Origin: DASVEE01 sp036399695
GTDB lineage: Bacteria > Acidobacteriota > Thermoanaerobaculia > Gp7-AA8
Reading direction: 5' to 3'
Length of the DNA: 8,671 nucleotides
NCBI GenBank assembly: GCA_036399695.1
Contig: DASWMP010000028.1
Span: 1-8,671, forward strand
Part shown: piece after piece, positions 1-6,909 of the stretch
Numbering within the stretch: position 1 is the stretch's first letter
Layout of the letters: each line of letters starts with the position of its first letter
The notes under the pieces: generated by a model
What the model saw: the letters and a program-made list of their open reading frames with translations, nothing else
The model's database searches: none
What the model was told of the DNA's origin: nothing
Made by a program: the position numbers and the translations under genes

Positions 1-5
1 AGGGG

Positions 6-63
6 CGTGGGGTCAGACCTTCGTTTCGTGCGCCGGCCACCGAAACGAAGGTCTGACCCCACG
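6..63. repeat. Perfect 23-bp inverted repeat (GGGGTCAGACC type)
   Basis: Arms at 6-28 and 41-63 are perfect reverse complements of 23 bp around a 12-nt spacer (29-40) that contains GCCGGC. The arm core is GGGGTCAGACCTTCG. There is no U-rich run on either side, so it is a poor intrinsic terminator. Its size and perfect symmetry suggest a mobile palindromic repeat (REP or MITE-like) or an element end rather than a protein operator. A near-copy of the core (14/15) lies at 8501-8515 and an 11-nt match at 4780-4790. Symmetry is seen directly; the mobile-repeat reading is inference. Confidence 0.85.
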
Positions 64-79
64 GCCGCAGGTGGGTATT

Positions 80-108
80 CACCACAGAGACACAGACGCA
101 CAGCAGAG
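80..108. repeat. Short CACAG-rich direct repeats
   Basis: The stretch reads as iterated CACAG/ACAGA units (ACCACAGAGACACAGACGCA and on). It sits between the two larger hairpins in the non-coding flank and is of low complexity. Similar CACAGAG-type strings occur as dispersed intergenic motifs in many environmental genomes (recollection, not checked). No function can be assigned. Confidence 0.4.
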
Positions 109-150
109 AGGGGGACGGAGACAAGCTTTTAGAGATCTCCGTCCCCCTCT
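107..150. repeat. Perfect 15-bp inverted repeat, hairpin
   Basis: Arms at 107-121 and 136-150 (core GGGGGACGGAGA) are perfect complements of 15 bp with a 14-nt loop at 122-135. The hairpin lies about 67 nt beyond the stop of the last beta-helix gene, so it could block transcription leaving the operon or stabilise the mRNA 3' end. There is no T tract after the stem on either strand, so a classic Rho-independent terminator is not supported. It may instead belong to the same palindrome cluster as the repeats at 6-63 and 165-193. Confidence 0.7.
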
Positions 151-164
151 GAGCTATAAGTATT

Positions 165-201
165 CGACCTCCGGCCTGTCACGCCGGAGGTCGCGGGTTC
201 G
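165..201 (+). other. tRNA-Asp(GUC) fragment within an 11-bp hairpin
   Basis: Bases 171-201 read as the middle of a bacterial tRNA-Asp. They give anticodon stem CCGGC (171-175), loop CTGTCAC with anticodon GTC (176-182), stem GCCGG (183-187), variable loop AGGTC (188-192), T stem GCGGG (193-197) and the first T-loop bases TTCG (198-201). The match then stops: no 3' T stem, acceptor stem or CCA follows, and no D arm precedes. The 5' side instead mirrors the variable loop, giving a perfect 11-bp stem (165-175 with 183-193). It is a remnant, not a functional tRNA. Candidate origins are an attachment-site scar of a tRNA-targeting integrase or an inverted duplication. It also lies 24 nt past a stop codon and could act as a 3' hairpin. 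Confidence 0.6.
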
Positions 202-216
202 GTTGGTCAGTCCTTC

Positions 217-2340
217 TTAATAGCTGACTTTCAGTTGATACGTCGTTTGCGTCGACGCGGCGCGGTAGACGCGGACGTAGACGTTCACCGCCGCGGAGCC
301 CGTGTTGGTCCAGGACACCTGGTCCGGGGTCGTGCTGTCGTTGTACGAGCTGGCCAACGTGGCCCCGGCTGCGTTGTAGAGGTAGACGTTGTAGTTCACC
401 GTGAGGCCGTTGAGCAGCGCCGTCACCGTCCTCCCGGCCGGGAGGCTCAGGCCGAAGTAGTCGTCTCGCGACGTACTCGACTCGTTGAGGAACGTCCCGG
501 AGATCTGGTTGCATGGCCCCGAGATTGTCTGCGGGGCGGCCCAGGTGTTCGGCTCCACGTCCGAGATGGCGTTGCACGCCGGCGGCGGCGCGGCCGCGTG
601 GGTGATCTTCAGTTGATAGGTCGTGCGAGCATCCGCGGGACCGCGGAAGGCGAGGACGTAGACGTTCACCGCCGAGGCGCTGTTGTTGGTCCAGGAGGCC
701 TGCTCCGGCGTCGTGCCGCTGTTGTACGAGGAACCCACCCAGTTCCCGACGGCGTCGTAGATCTCCAGGTCGTAGTTCTCCGTGAGACCGTCGAGCAGCG
801 CCGTTACCGTGTGGCCCGCCGGCAGGTTCAGGCGGAAATAGTCGTACTCCTCCTGCAACGGGGTCGCGTCGTTGGCGAAGGTCCCGGAGATCTGGTTGCA
901 ACTCCCCGAGATCGCCTGCGGCGCGGACATGCTGTCGTTCGGCTCCGCGTCCGAGATGGGATTGCACGACGGCGGCGGCGCGGACGGCTCCGGTTTGATG
1001 GCCCTCGCCAGCGTCCATCCCGGGTTGACGCCATCGCCTGAGTAAGCACCGCGATACGTGTTGATCCGCGTCCGGCCGTTGAAGTCGCGGTTGTAGTCGA
1101 GCAGGCCGGTGAAGGGCGTGTAGTCGATGGCCGTGCCCTGGAGCTGTCCGCTCTTGGGGTAAAGGTCGAGACCCGCTCCCAGCGCGGCCATGGGGTTGTT
1201 GAGGAAGCTCGACGCCTGGGCGTAGGTACCGGTCACGTTGTTGCTGGCCTGCCCGCCAGTGATGGGCGTGCCGGCGAAGACGGCGTTGCCGACGACGCGC
1301 TGCGTGTACGCGGGGTCGGGGTTATTAATGTAGATGCCGGTCCCGCTGGCAACGATGGTGTTGTTGAAGATCTCGAGCCGCCTCGGGAGGCTGTTCTGCT
1401 GCTGGAACCGCACCGCCGTGCCGGTGCGATGCACGAAGAGGTTGTCGTGGAGGGCGACGTTGCCTTCACCCTGGAACAGCCCTTCGGTGGGGTTCTCGTA
1501 GAAGAGGTTCCCGTAGATCTGGTAGATGTCCGAGGAGCCCGCGCCGGAGAGCGGCCAATGGCCCACGAGGAGGTTCGGCCGCGGATCGGTGGTCCCGGAG
1601 TTGGCCCCTTTGCTGAACACGTTATGGCGGATGATGGTCGTGCCGGACGACGGCGCGCCGACCGAGGTGCTGCGACTGAGCTGGTGCTTGAACTGGGCGT
1701 TGTAGCCGATCGTGTCGTAGACGAGGTTGTGCTCGACCAGCGAGTTCGAGAACTCGTAGCCGCCGGAGGAGTCGCCAAAGTACATGCCCGTGCCGGCGTT
1801 GGTGATCGTGTTGTGGCGCACGACCCAGTTCCAGGCGGGGCACTTGGTGCTGATGCCGACGCGCTGCTGGTTCGGGTCGAAGTTGGTGATGTTCAGCCTC
1901 TCGATCAGGATGTGATGCACGGACACCGCGGTGGCCTCGGCCTTGACGCCGTCGCCCGCCAGGTCCATGCCGTCGAGCGACAGGTTGCGCACGGCGATGT
2001 AGCTCGAGTCCTTGAGGCTGATGACGTTCCAACTGCCCCCCGTGAAGAGCGCGGGCGAGCCGCTGGCCGGACCCTCGAAGACGATGCACTGGCCCGGCTG
2101 GCCGTTCTTGCCATGGATGGGCAGGCCCTGGGTGTAGGTGCCGGCGGCGAAGAGGAGACGATCGCCGGGCATCAGCCCGGCGATCAGTGAGCGGTACGTG
2201 GAAGGAGTGGCCTGGACGGTCCGGAGAGGGGCTGCACCGTTGCAGCCGCTCAGCGTGTCGGCGAGAGTCTGGGCCTGCGTCGCCGAGGCGACGAGAAGCA
2301 ATGCGGCGATGGCGGTGGGGAGAAGGGCTTTCCTCAGCAT
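217..2340 (-). CDS. Exported beta-helix protein with two PPC domains (copy 2)
   Basis: Predicted 707-aa exported protein of unknown activity, paralogous to the gene just upstream. Residues 1-23 form a signal peptide (MLRK, hydrophobic core, cleavage near TQA-Q). Residues about 95-455 show N-x-[IVL]-rich turns typical of a right-handed parallel beta-helix (pectate-lyase-like fold), with a CPAWNW motif at C167. Two bacterial pre-peptidase C-terminal (PPC) domains start at C459 and C589, each with ISDxEPN, a cysteine pair, GTF and a DYF strand. Start chosen: ATG at 2340, preceded by GAGAGGAA and aligning with the paralogue's MLRK. A TTG at 2373 overlapping the upstream stop is less likely. PPC2 is eroded: it lacks the NNSM segment and has NVYLYNA in place of DLEIYDA. 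No sortase, PEP-CTERM or type IX sorting signal is visible. Such folds often bind or cleave polysaccharide, but no catalytic residues can be named. Fold and export are fairly sure; function is unknown. Confidence 0.9.
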   Translation of the reverse strand: MLRKALLPTAIAALLLVASATQAQTLADTLSGCNGAAPLRTVQATPSTYRSLIAGLMPGDRLLFAAGTYTQGLPIHGKNGQPGQCIVFEGPASGSPALFTGGSWNVISLKDSSYIAVRNLSLDGMDLAGDGVKAEATAVSVHHILIERLNITNFDPNQQRVGISTKCPAWNWVVRHNTITNAGTGMYFGDSSGGYEFSNSLVEHNLVYDTIGYNAQFKHQLSRSTSVGAPSSGTTIIRHNVFSKGANSGTTDPRPNLLVGHWPLSGAGSSDIYQIYGNLFYENPTEGLFQGEGNVALHDNLFVHRTGTAVRFQQQNSLPRRLEIFNNTIVASGTGIYINNPDPAYTQRVVGNAVFAGTPITGGQASNNVTGTYAQASSFLNNPMAALGAGLDLYPKSGQLQGTAIDYTPFTGLLDYNRDFNGRTRINTYRGAYSGDGVNPGWTLARAIKPEPSAPPPSCNPISDAEPNDSMSAPQAISGSCNQISGTFANDATPLQEEYDYFRLNLPAGHTVTALLDGLTENYDLEIYDAVGNWVGSSYNSGTTPEQASWTNNSASAVNVYVLAFRGPADARTTYQLKITHAAAPPPACNAISDVEPNTWAAPQTISGPCNQISGTFLNESSTSRDDYFGLSLPAGRTVTALLNGLTVNYNVYLYNAAGATLASSYNDSTTPDQVSWTNTGSAAVNVYVRVYRAASTQTTYQLKVSY

Positions 2341-2347
2341 GGAGTCA

Positions 2348-2355
2348 TTCCTCTC
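2348..2355 (-). promoter_or_regulatory. Ribosome-binding site of beta-helix copy 2
   Basis: The minus strand reads GAGAGGAA, 7 nt before the ATG at 2340. This decides the start at MLRK over the earlier TTG at 2373. The whole leader (AGGAATGACTCC then ATGCTG) closely resembles that of the upstream paralogue (AGGAGTGACTC then ATGCTG), so the duplication carried its translation signal along. Confidence 0.7.
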
Positions 2356-2369
2356 AGTCGTCGCGGAGC

Positions 2370-4508
2370 TCAATAGCTGACTCGCAATTGATAAGTCGTG
2401 CGCGCGTTTGCCGCCGGGCGATAAACGTGGATGTAGACGTTCATCGCCGAAGCGGTGCCGTTGGTCCAGGAGGCCTGGTCGGGGGTGGTGCCGGGGCTGT
2501 AGGAAGAGCCCACGAAGTTCCCCACGGCGTCGTAGATCTCGAGGTCGTAGTCGGTCGAGAGGCCGTTGAGCAGCGCCGTCACCGTGGCGCCGGCCGGCAG
2601 GCTCAGACGGAAGTATTCGTCCTGTCCCGTCAGCGTGTCGTTCAGGAACGTTCCGGAGATCTGGTTGCAGCTCCCGGAGATCGCCTGTGGCGCCGTCATG
2701 CTGTTGTTCGGCTCCACGTCCGAGATGGAACTGCAGGGCGGGGGCGCCGTAGCCGCGTGCGTGACCTTCAGTTGATAGGTCGAGCGCGCATCCGCGGGAC
2801 CGCGGAAGACGAGAACGTAGACGTTCATCGCCGAAGCGGTGGTGTTGGTCCAGGACGCCTGCTCCGGCGTCGTGCCGGCGTTGTACGAAGAGCCGACCCA
2901 GTTCCCCGCGGCGTCGTAGATCTCCAGGTCGTAGTTGTCCGTAAGGTTGTCGAGCAGCGCCGTCACCGCATGCCCTGCCGGCAGGTTCAGGCGGAAATAG
3001 TCGTACTCTTCCTGCAGCGGGGTCGGGTCGTTAGCGAACGTTCCCGAGATCTGGTTGCAGGTCCCGGAGATCGCCTGCGGCGCGGTCATGCTGTTGTTCG
3101 GCTCCACGTCCGAGATCGCATTGCAGCCTGACGGTGGCGGCGCGGCGGACACGGCCGGCCGGATGGCCAGCGCCGGCATCCATCCCGGGTTCACGCCATC
3201 GCCCGAGTACGCACCACGATACGTGTTGATCCGCGACGAGCCGTTGAAGTCGCGGTTGTAGTCGAGCAGGGCGGTGAAGGGGGTGTAGTCGATCGCGGTG
3301 CCCTGGAGCTGGCCGCTCTTCGGATAAAGGTCGAGGCCCGCGCCCAACGCGGCCGTCGGGTTGTTGAGGTGGTTCGAGGCATTGGCCACGCTGCCGGTCA
3401 CGTTGTTGCTCAGTTGCCCGCCCGTCAGCGGTGTGCCGGCGAAGACGGCGTTGCCGACGACACGCTGCGTGTAGCCGCTCTCGCCGCCCGCGATCCGGAT
3501 GCCGTTGCCGGCGGCGATCACGGTGTTGTTGAAGATCTCGATCCGCCTGACCGTGCCGTTGTGCGGCTGGATGCGCACTCCTTCGTACGAGCGGTTCACC
3601 AGCAGGTTGTCGTGGAAGGCGATGTTGCCTTCCCCCTGGAACAGCGATTCGTTCGGGCTGCTGTTCTCGTACAGGAGGTTGCCGTAGATCTGGTAGATGT
3701 CGGTGGAGCCGGGCCCCGAGGACGGCCAGTGGCCGACGAGGAGGTTTGGGCCGGTGCCTCCGGTCGCCTTGCTGAAGACGTTGTAGCGAATGATCGTCGT
3801 GGCCGACGCCGGCATGCCGAGCGAGGTGCTGCGGCCGGTCTGGTGCTTCACCTGGAGGTTGTAATCCAGCGTGTCGTACACGAGGTTGTATTCGATCAGG
3901 CCATTGACGAACTCGCGCGTGCCGTCGGAGTTGCCGAGGTACATCCCGGTGCCCGTGGCGTAGATCGTGTTGCGACGGATCACCCAGTTCCACGCCGGAC
4001 ACTTGGTGCTGATGCCGACGCGGAGATAGTTGGGATTGAAGTTCGAGATCTTCAACCCCTCGATCAGGACGTGATGCACGGACACGGCGGTGGCTTCGGC
4101 CTTGACGGCGTCTCCCGCCTTGTCCAGACCGTCGAGCGTCAGGTTACGCACGGCGATGTAGCTCGAGTCCTTGAGGCTGACGACGTTCCAACTGTCGCTC
4201 CCGGTGAAGAGCGCGGGCGAGCCGCTGGCCGGACCCTCGAAGACGATGCACTGGCCCGGCTGACCGTTCTTGCCATGGATGGGCAGGCCTTGGGTGTAGG
4301 TGCCGGCGGCGAACAGGAGCCTGTCGCCCGGAATCAGGTTGGTGATGAGCGAGCGGTAGTTGGAAGGGGTGGCCTGGATCGTACGGAGAGGGGCTGCGCC
4401 GTTGCAGCCGCTCAGCGTTTGATCGAGAGTCTGGGCCTCGGCTATCGAGGCGAACGAGGCGACGAGAAGCGTAGCAGTAGCAATTCGCACGAGCACTTTG
4501 CGCAGCAT
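2370..4508 (-). CDS. Exported beta-helix protein with two PPC domains (copy 1)
   Basis: Predicted 712-aa exported protein, first gene of a two-gene operon; its stop lies 29 bp before the next start. The signal peptide covers residues 1-25 with a clear AEA-Q cleavage site. The mature N-terminus has a conserved segment (SGCNGAAPLRT, then GDRLLFAAGTYTQGLPIHG) that leads into a right-handed parallel beta-helix to about residue 455. This includes CPAWNW (C170), YNLQVKHQ and NLLVGHWP. PPC domains begin at C462 and C592, both with intact ISDVEPNNSMTAPQAISG, a Cys pair and DLEIYDA strands. The paired cysteines fit an oxidising, extracytoplasmic location. PPC domains are usually C-terminal modules of secreted enzymes, sometimes removed during maturation. 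I recall the CPAWNW/KHQ beta-helix type as a conserved family annotated only as beta-helix repeat protein. Substrate and activity are unknown. This copy looks less eroded than its downstream twin. Confidence 0.92.
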   Translation of the reverse strand: MLRKVLVRIATATLLVASFASIAEAQTLDQTLSGCNGAAPLRTIQATPSNYRSLITNLIPGDRLLFAAGTYTQGLPIHGKNGQPGQCIVFEGPASGSPALFTGSDSWNVVSLKDSSYIAVRNLTLDGLDKAGDAVKAEATAVSVHHVLIEGLKISNFNPNYLRVGISTKCPAWNWVIRRNTIYATGTGMYLGNSDGTREFVNGLIEYNLVYDTLDYNLQVKHQTGRSTSLGMPASATTIIRYNVFSKATGGTGPNLLVGHWPSSGPGSTDIYQIYGNLLYENSSPNESLFQGEGNIAFHDNLLVNRSYEGVRIQPHNGTVRRIEIFNNTVIAAGNGIRIAGGESGYTQRVVGNAVFAGTPLTGGQLSNNVTGSVANASNHLNNPTAALGAGLDLYPKSGQLQGTAIDYTPFTALLDYNRDFNGSSRINTYRGAYSGDGVNPGWMPALAIRPAVSAAPPPSGCNAISDVEPNNSMTAPQAISGTCNQISGTFANDPTPLQEEYDYFRLNLPAGHAVTALLDNLTDNYDLEIYDAAGNWVGSSYNAGTTPEQASWTNTTASAMNVYVLVFRGPADARSTYQLKVTHAATAPPPCSSISDVEPNNSMTAPQAISGSCNQISGTFLNDTLTGQDEYFRLSLPAGATVTALLNGLSTDYDLEIYDAVGNFVGSSYSPGTTPDQASWTNGTASAMNVYIHVYRPAANARTTYQLRVSY

Positions 4509-4514
4509 GAGTCA

Positions 4515-4521
4515 CTCCTTT
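4515..4521 (-). promoter_or_regulatory. Ribosome-binding site of beta-helix copy 1
   Basis: The minus strand reads AAAGGAG, 6 nt before the ATG at 4508. It is a strong Shine-Dalgarno sequence, which supports this start and efficient translation of the first operon gene. Confidence 0.8.
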
Positions 4522-4631
4522 GATGTCGATGTGGACGGTAGGGCGCGAACATCAGCTACAACGGGACAACGCTCGATGGGCTATGCAACGCAGGAGCCTC
4601 GGAGCACCAGCAGAGCAGCTCCGCGATGCGA

Positions 4632-4649
4632 TCACGCGTGACACGTCAC
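4632..4649. promoter_or_regulatory. Overlapping palindromes, candidate operator
   Basis: TCACGCGTGA (4632-4641) is a perfect 10-bp palindrome. It overlaps GTGACACGTCAC (4638-4649), which has 5-bp arms around 2 bp. The pair lies about 125 bp upstream of the first beta-helix gene. The TGA/TCA half-sites and small size suit a dimeric regulator site, but no family can be assigned and chance is possible. Confidence 0.3.
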
Positions 4650-4788
4650 ACAACCGGCACACTGTAGTTTCAGAGGCTCGTTGAGACTCCGGTTATGCGT
4701 TACGTGTATGTACTGTTTTGACCCGAAGGAGGACCGGCACCGTTGCGACAGCCAGACGACGACCGCGAAGGATCGATGCGTCAGACCT

Positions 4789-6909
4789 TCATGTTCGCGC
4801 CGGCGATACGCTTCCGTTCGCGCCGGCCTCGGACCTGAGCATCTTCGTGATCTCGGCCCCGGGCACCGGCCTGCTGACGAGGTAGCCCTGCATGACGTCG
4901 CACCGCTGCGAGCGCAGCGCGCGCATCTGCTCTTCGGTCTCCACGCCTTCCGCCACCACCGACAGATTGAGGCTGTGCGCCATGGAGATGATGAGCGTCG
5001 CGATGGCAGCGTCGTCCGCGTCGGCAGGCGTATTGCGGACGAACGACTGGTCGATCTTCAACGTGTCGATGGGCAGGCGCTTCAGGTAGCTGAGTGACGA
5101 ATAGCCGGTGCCGAAATCGTCGATGGAGATCTTCACCTGCAGCTTCTTGAGCTCCAGGAGCGTGGCGATCGTCTCTTCCACGTTCTCCATCATCACGCTC
5201 TCGGTCAGTTCGAGACAGAGATGACGTCCGTCCAGCCCTGCAGACGACAGCGCCTCCGCTACGGCCACCGGAAGATTCGCCTCGCGGAAACGCTGCGCGG
5301 AGACGTTCACCGACACCGTCGTCAGTTCCAGTCCCGCTTCCCGCCACTCTTTCATCTGCCTGCAGGCGGTGCGCAGCACCCAGTGCGTCAGTGGCACGAT
5401 CAGACCCGTTTCCTCGGCCAGCGGGATGAACTCGGCCGGGGAGACCAGTCCCAGCTCCGGATGCTCCCACCGGACGAGCGCCTCCACTCCGACGAACCTG
5501 CCGTCCTGCAGCGACACGAGCGGCTGGTAGTGCAGCCGGAGCTCCTCGCGCTCGATGCCACGGCGCAGACTGTTTTCGAGCACGAGCCGCTTGAACGCGA
5601 TCGCATTCATGGCGGGGGCGTAGAGCTGGTAACGGTTTCCGCCCTGTTGCTTCGCACGCGAGAGCGCGGTGTCCGCATTGCGGACGAGCGTCTCGGCGTC
5701 GCCTCCGTCGAGGGGAAACATGGTGATGCCGACGCTGGCGGTCACGTGCAGCTCGTGGCCGTGAACGGAAAACGCACTGTCGAGCTCCGTCAGGACCTTG
5801 CGGGCGACGCGCGCCGCGTCTTCGACGTCGTCGATCTCCGGAAGCAGGAACAGGAATTCGTCTCCGCCGAGACGGGCGACCGTGTCTTCCGCGCGCAGGA
5901 CAGCGGTGAGGCGCGATGCGGTCATCCGCAGCAGTTCGTCGCCCGCGCCATGTCCCAGCGTCTCGTTGACGGTCTTGAACCGGTCGAGGTCGAGGGACAT
6001 GATGGCCAGACCGCGTGCGCCGCGACGGCGGGAATGGGCCAGAGCCTGCGTGAGGCGGTCGTCGAAGAGCATTCGATTCGGCAAACCGGTGAGCGCGTCG
6101 AAGTACGCCAGGTGCCGGATCATCTCCTCGTCCTGCTTGCGCCCGGTGACGTCGCGCGAGTTGAGGACGATGCCGCCCACCTCCGCGTTGTCGAGCAGGT
6201 TGCTCACGCTGGCCTCGAGGGCGCGCCATTCGCCGCCGCGTGCGCGCATGCGGAACTCCGCCGTAACGGGCGTGGACGCGCCGGCGGACTGGACGAGGGC
6301 CGCGGCCAGCGCATGCCGGTCTTCGGGGTGCACATGCTCCTCGAGTGCCGCGCCCTTCAGCTCGCCGGCCTTATGCCCGAGGAGACGCTCGACCGACGGG
6401 CTTTCGTAGAGGATCCGGCCGCCGGCGTCGAGGACCGTGAGGATGTCGGAGGAATGCTCGATGAGAGCGCGAAACCGGCGCTCGCTGTCGCGCAAGGCCT
6501 CCTCCGCCCGCCGCCGGTTCGCCCGTTCGCCCGCTTCCCGCAGCTCGCGGTCGATCGCCGGGATCAGCCGCGCCGAGCTCCCCTTCATGATGTAGTCGTG
6601 CGCACCGGCGCGCATCGCCTCCACGGCCGTCTCTTCTCCGATGGTTCCGGAGACGATGAGGAACGGGAGGTCCAGGCCGCGCCGATGGACGACATCGAGC
6701 GCGGCCAGCGCGTTGAAGTTGGGGAGGGAGTAGTCGGCGATGACGAGGTCCCATGGTTTCTCGTCAAAGGCGCGCTCCATCTCCTCGGCCGTCTGCACCG
6801 TCCGCGAGACCGGCTGGTAGCCGTTTCGCCGAAGCTGAAGCAGGAGCAGCCGTGCGTCGTCCTCGTTGTCCTCGACGATGAGAACGTGCAGCTCTTTGGT
6901 CGCGCTCAT
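4789..6909 (-). CDS. Response regulator: REC-PAS-GGDEF-EAL c-di-GMP protein
   Basis: 706-aa cytoplasmic regulator predicted to make and/or degrade cyclic di-GMP. REC domain (about 1-120): acidic cluster E13/D14, phosphoacceptor D59 (IADYSLP), S87 and K109. A charged helical linker (121-140) leads to a PAS domain (about 142-258; FRALIEHSSDIL). GGDEF domain (about 268-428): GGDEF at 348-352, with the inhibitory I-site RxxD as RAED at 339-342, exactly five residues before it. EAL domain (about 446-690): EALVRW from E476, ELTES, DDFGTGY at 597-603, LKID and EGVE at 654-657. All key residues are present, so both activities could be real, with product feedback through the I-site. The ATG overlaps the kinase stop as ATGA, which indicates translational coupling and makes that kinase the likely phosphodonor. 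In many such hybrids one activity dominates or the GGDEF acts as a GTP sensor; sequence alone cannot tell. No membrane segments. Confidence 0.95.
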   Translation of the reverse strand: MSATKELHVLIVEDNEDDARLLLLQLRRNGYQPVSRTVQTAEEMERAFDEKPWDLVIADYSLPNFNALAALDVVHRRGLDLPFLIVSGTIGEETAVEAMRAGAHDYIMKGSSARLIPAIDRELREAGERANRRRAEEALRDSERRFRALIEHSSDILTVLDAGGRILYESPSVERLLGHKAGELKGAALEEHVHPEDRHALAAALVQSAGASTPVTAEFRMRARGGEWRALEASVSNLLDNAEVGGIVLNSRDVTGRKQDEEMIRHLAYFDALTGLPNRMLFDDRLTQALAHSRRRGARGLAIMSLDLDRFKTVNETLGHGAGDELLRMTASRLTAVLRAEDTVARLGGDEFLFLLPEIDDVEDAARVARKVLTELDSAFSVHGHELHVTASVGITMFPLDGGDAETLVRNADTALSRAKQQGGNRYQLYAPAMNAIAFKRLVLENSLRRGIEREELRLHYQPLVSLQDGRFVGVEALVRWEHPELGLVSPAEFIPLAEETGLIVPLTHWVLRTACRQMKEWREAGLELTTVSVNVSAQRFREANLPVAVAEALSSAGLDGRHLCLELTESVMMENVEETIATLLELKKLQVKISIDDFGTGYSSLSYLKRLPIDTLKIDQSFVRNTPADADDAAIATLIISMAHSLNLSVVAEGVETEEQMRALRSQRCDVMQGYLVSRPVPGAEITKMLRSEAGANGSVSPART

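Larger units (their letters stand above)
217..4521 (-). repeat. Tandem gene duplication with its RBS
   Basis: Two direct copies (4521-2370 and 2355-217, reading the minus strand) cover the ribosome-binding site and the whole coding region. Similarity is patchy. 4204-4313 against 2042-2151 differs at only 2 of 110 positions, with 59 consecutive identical bases (4204-4262 and 2042-2100). The second PPC domains are clearly more diverged. Each gene also carries an internal PPC repeat, so four related PPC-coding blocks lie in 4.3 kb. The arrangement is open to recombination and gene conversion. Confidence 0.9.
4509..4788. promoter_or_regulatory. Intergenic control region before the beta-helix operon
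   Basis: This 280-bp gap separates the end of the c-di-GMP gene (stop at 4789) from the start of the exported-protein operon (4508), so it should hold the operon promoter and any terminator for the upstream genes. I see no convincing sigma-70 -35/-10 pair and no hairpin followed by a T tract. The only organised element is the palindrome pair at 4632-4649. Bases 4780-4790 repeat GTCAGACCTTC from the 6-63 inverted repeat. A plus-strand reading frame through here has no credible start and no protein features. Confidence 0.45.

Noticed and set aside
107..193. Rho-independent terminators after the beta-helix operon
   Set aside because: The stems are strong but lack a following T tract on the minus strand, so they are reported as hairpins only.
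2341..2373. TTG start at 2373 extending beta-helix copy 2 by 11 residues
   Set aside because: The extension is polar and would bury the signal peptide. A proper ribosome-binding site precedes the ATG at 2340, matching the paralogue.
3369..4523. A 384-codon plus-strand frame opposite beta-helix copy 1, with similar ones at 1429-2190 and 235-1041
   Set aside because: They repeat in both paralogues only because the DNA is duplicated; the compositions are artefactual and no family is recognisable.
4681..5097. 138-codon plus-strand frame with a CxxCMYC-like start
   Set aside because: No typical start, and most of it is antisense to the EAL domain. The Cys-rich beginning lies in intergenic DNA and fits no family.
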